Assembly: GCA_027574665.1 (NCBI GenBank)
Contig: CM050690.1
Span: forward strand, 41,283,665 to 41,347,664
Direction: 5' to 3'
DNA length: 64,000 nucleotides
From: Rhynochetos jubatus
Lineage: Eukaryota; Chordata; Aves; Eurypygiformes; Rhynochetidae
This document shows positions 62,901 to 64,000 of this stretch, piece after piece; the first letter of the stretch is position 1; every line of letters starts with the position of its first letter. The position numbers and the translations under genes were made by a program. Below the pieces are notes generated by a model, which was not told the origin of the DNA, did no database searches, and was given only the letters and a program-made list of their open reading frames with translations.

Positions 62901-64000
62901 GAGGCTGAAGAAGCTCTGTACCAGGTGGTGGTTATTAGATACCTTGGCTGAATAGCTAGATTTGCAGGTGGCATTGCCTGCTTAGGCAAGACTACAGGCA
63001 TAAAATTTCGAGCAGAGCTGGCTTCCTACTCTATAGTAGTACAGTGACTTTCAGGTAGACAGATACTTTCAGGTGCTCCTTTGAAGCAGACACATTTGTA
63101 TGTTTTTCAAAGGCATTGCAACTGCAACCTAGTAGGGTAAAGTCAGAATTCACCTTATCATGCCACACAGCCTCTGCCTGAAGGTTAAATGTGTTATTGT
63201 CTGTGTAAATAGTAAATCGTATAATAATAATGATTGCTTAAGTGCTGAAAAACTAATTAAAATGTTATATTAATTTGAGTTGCCCTATCTCCTGCCATTA
63301 TTGGCCTGAACTCCTCTGCCTTTTGGCATAGTCATATAACATCCCTTCACTTTCCAGAGCAGTTGTTCCTCTTTCAAAGCAGAAACTGTCTTCAAGTATT
63401 TCTTGGGAAAAAAAAGAGATGGCCAGTGCATTCTGCTGTTGTGTGAGGTGCCTTCCTAATTCTGCAGTGACCAAAGCTTGCACAGGACATGGTTATACAA
63501 CAGTTTTTTTAAAAAACATAAAATTATTTGGTTGATCGTCATTAACACTTCCTGAAACTCGGTCCAGCAAAGTTAAAATTCCTAGTCTACCAAGGCACTT
63601 ATCATAATAACCAAGTATTATCCCTGCTTTAAAAACTTAGTAATGAAGCCTATTTACTTATTTGTCCTTAGAATAAGATTAGGAGCTCTCCTTCTTTTGA
63701 CTACACATAAAGGATCTTGGTGAGGGTGGGCAGTCGAACATAGTCACACAAGACATTTCTGATAGGTGATAGTTTTCTGAGAAACACTTTCAGGTGGGCA
63801 ACTTTGCATATGTCTTTTAACATTATTTTTGGGTGAAAGCTGGTGCTCTGGTGTTCTGTGCACCAAAAGTCCCTGTCAGTCCTGTTGGTATTATCTCTGG
63901 TTATTCTTAGCACTCACTCACAGCCAGAGCTGTTCATAATCATCTCATGACTGGCACTAAGGAGGATTTCCCTTTTTTTCCCCCCTAACCCTCTAAGTCT

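Larger units (their letters stand above)
46482..64000 (+). other. NFIA: First intron of NFIA (partial)
   Basis: From the GTAAGT donor to the window end no acceptor followed by NFI coding sequence (DEFHPF and onward) is found, so the intron runs past 64,000. It is AT-rich, with homopolymer runs (A near 48689-48703, T near 48943-48960, A near 51190 and 57259). It also contains a block of clustered TAAT motifs at 47040-47170 and a 149-bp-period duplication at 56696-56972. The other commonly used NFIA first exon is not recognisable here. No RNA gene or other coding exon is supported. Confidence 0.75.

Noticed and set aside
1..64000. CRISPR arrays, bacterial operons or phage-type systems
   Set aside because: The window is vertebrate nuclear DNA; no spaced direct repeats or prokaryotic gene organisation are present.

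Overview
The window looks like bird nuclear DNA. It has an AT-rich background, a chicken-repeat-1 (CR1) LINE 3' end with its typical terminal ATTCTATGAT-type tail, an avian-style endogenous retrovirus, and one protein-coding exon that I recognise: an alternative first coding exon of the transcription factor gene NFIA. Almost everything else is intron or intergenic DNA. Most open reading frames here are chance frames in non-coding sequence and are not annotated.

Layout, left to right on the + strand. Bases 1-about 18,870 hold the 3' part of an unidentified gene. A well-bounded 117-bp exon (3250-3366) encodes a hydrophobic, probably membrane-spanning segment. A further exon starts at 17289, and a possible 23-bp microexon lies at 7433-7455. 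Candidate 3' ends lie between 17336 and a poly(A) signal at 18848. Bases 18,880-45,780 are intergenic. They contain two GC/CpG-rich patches without a recognisable gene (20.2-20.7 kb and 27.0-27.7 kb; a third, at 15.4-15.85 kb, is inside the first gene), a degraded internally deleted LTR retrovirus (28997-32295), a two-phase pentanucleotide microsatellite (33071-33227), and a CR1 LINE fragment (about 36690-37628). Bases 45,780-46,481 are a CpG-rich promoter-like region followed by the NFIA alternative first coding exon (46386-46481), which ends at a consensus splice donor. Bases 46,482-64,000 are NFIA intron, with homeodomain-type AT-rich motifs and a diverged 149-bp-period tandem duplication (56696-56972).

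The retrovirus is dead: reverse transcriptase, protease and envelope are not seen, the integrase is broken by frameshifts and a stop, and the 3' LTR is cut down to 94 bp. It still carries an unbroken 201-codon hydrophobic frame just after the primer binding site.

I did not find a convincing undescribed system. The items most worth a second look are the unidentified membrane-protein exons with alternative C-termini, the hydrophobic leader frame in the retrovirus, the orphan CpG islands upstream of NFIA, and the tandem duplication in the NFIA intron.
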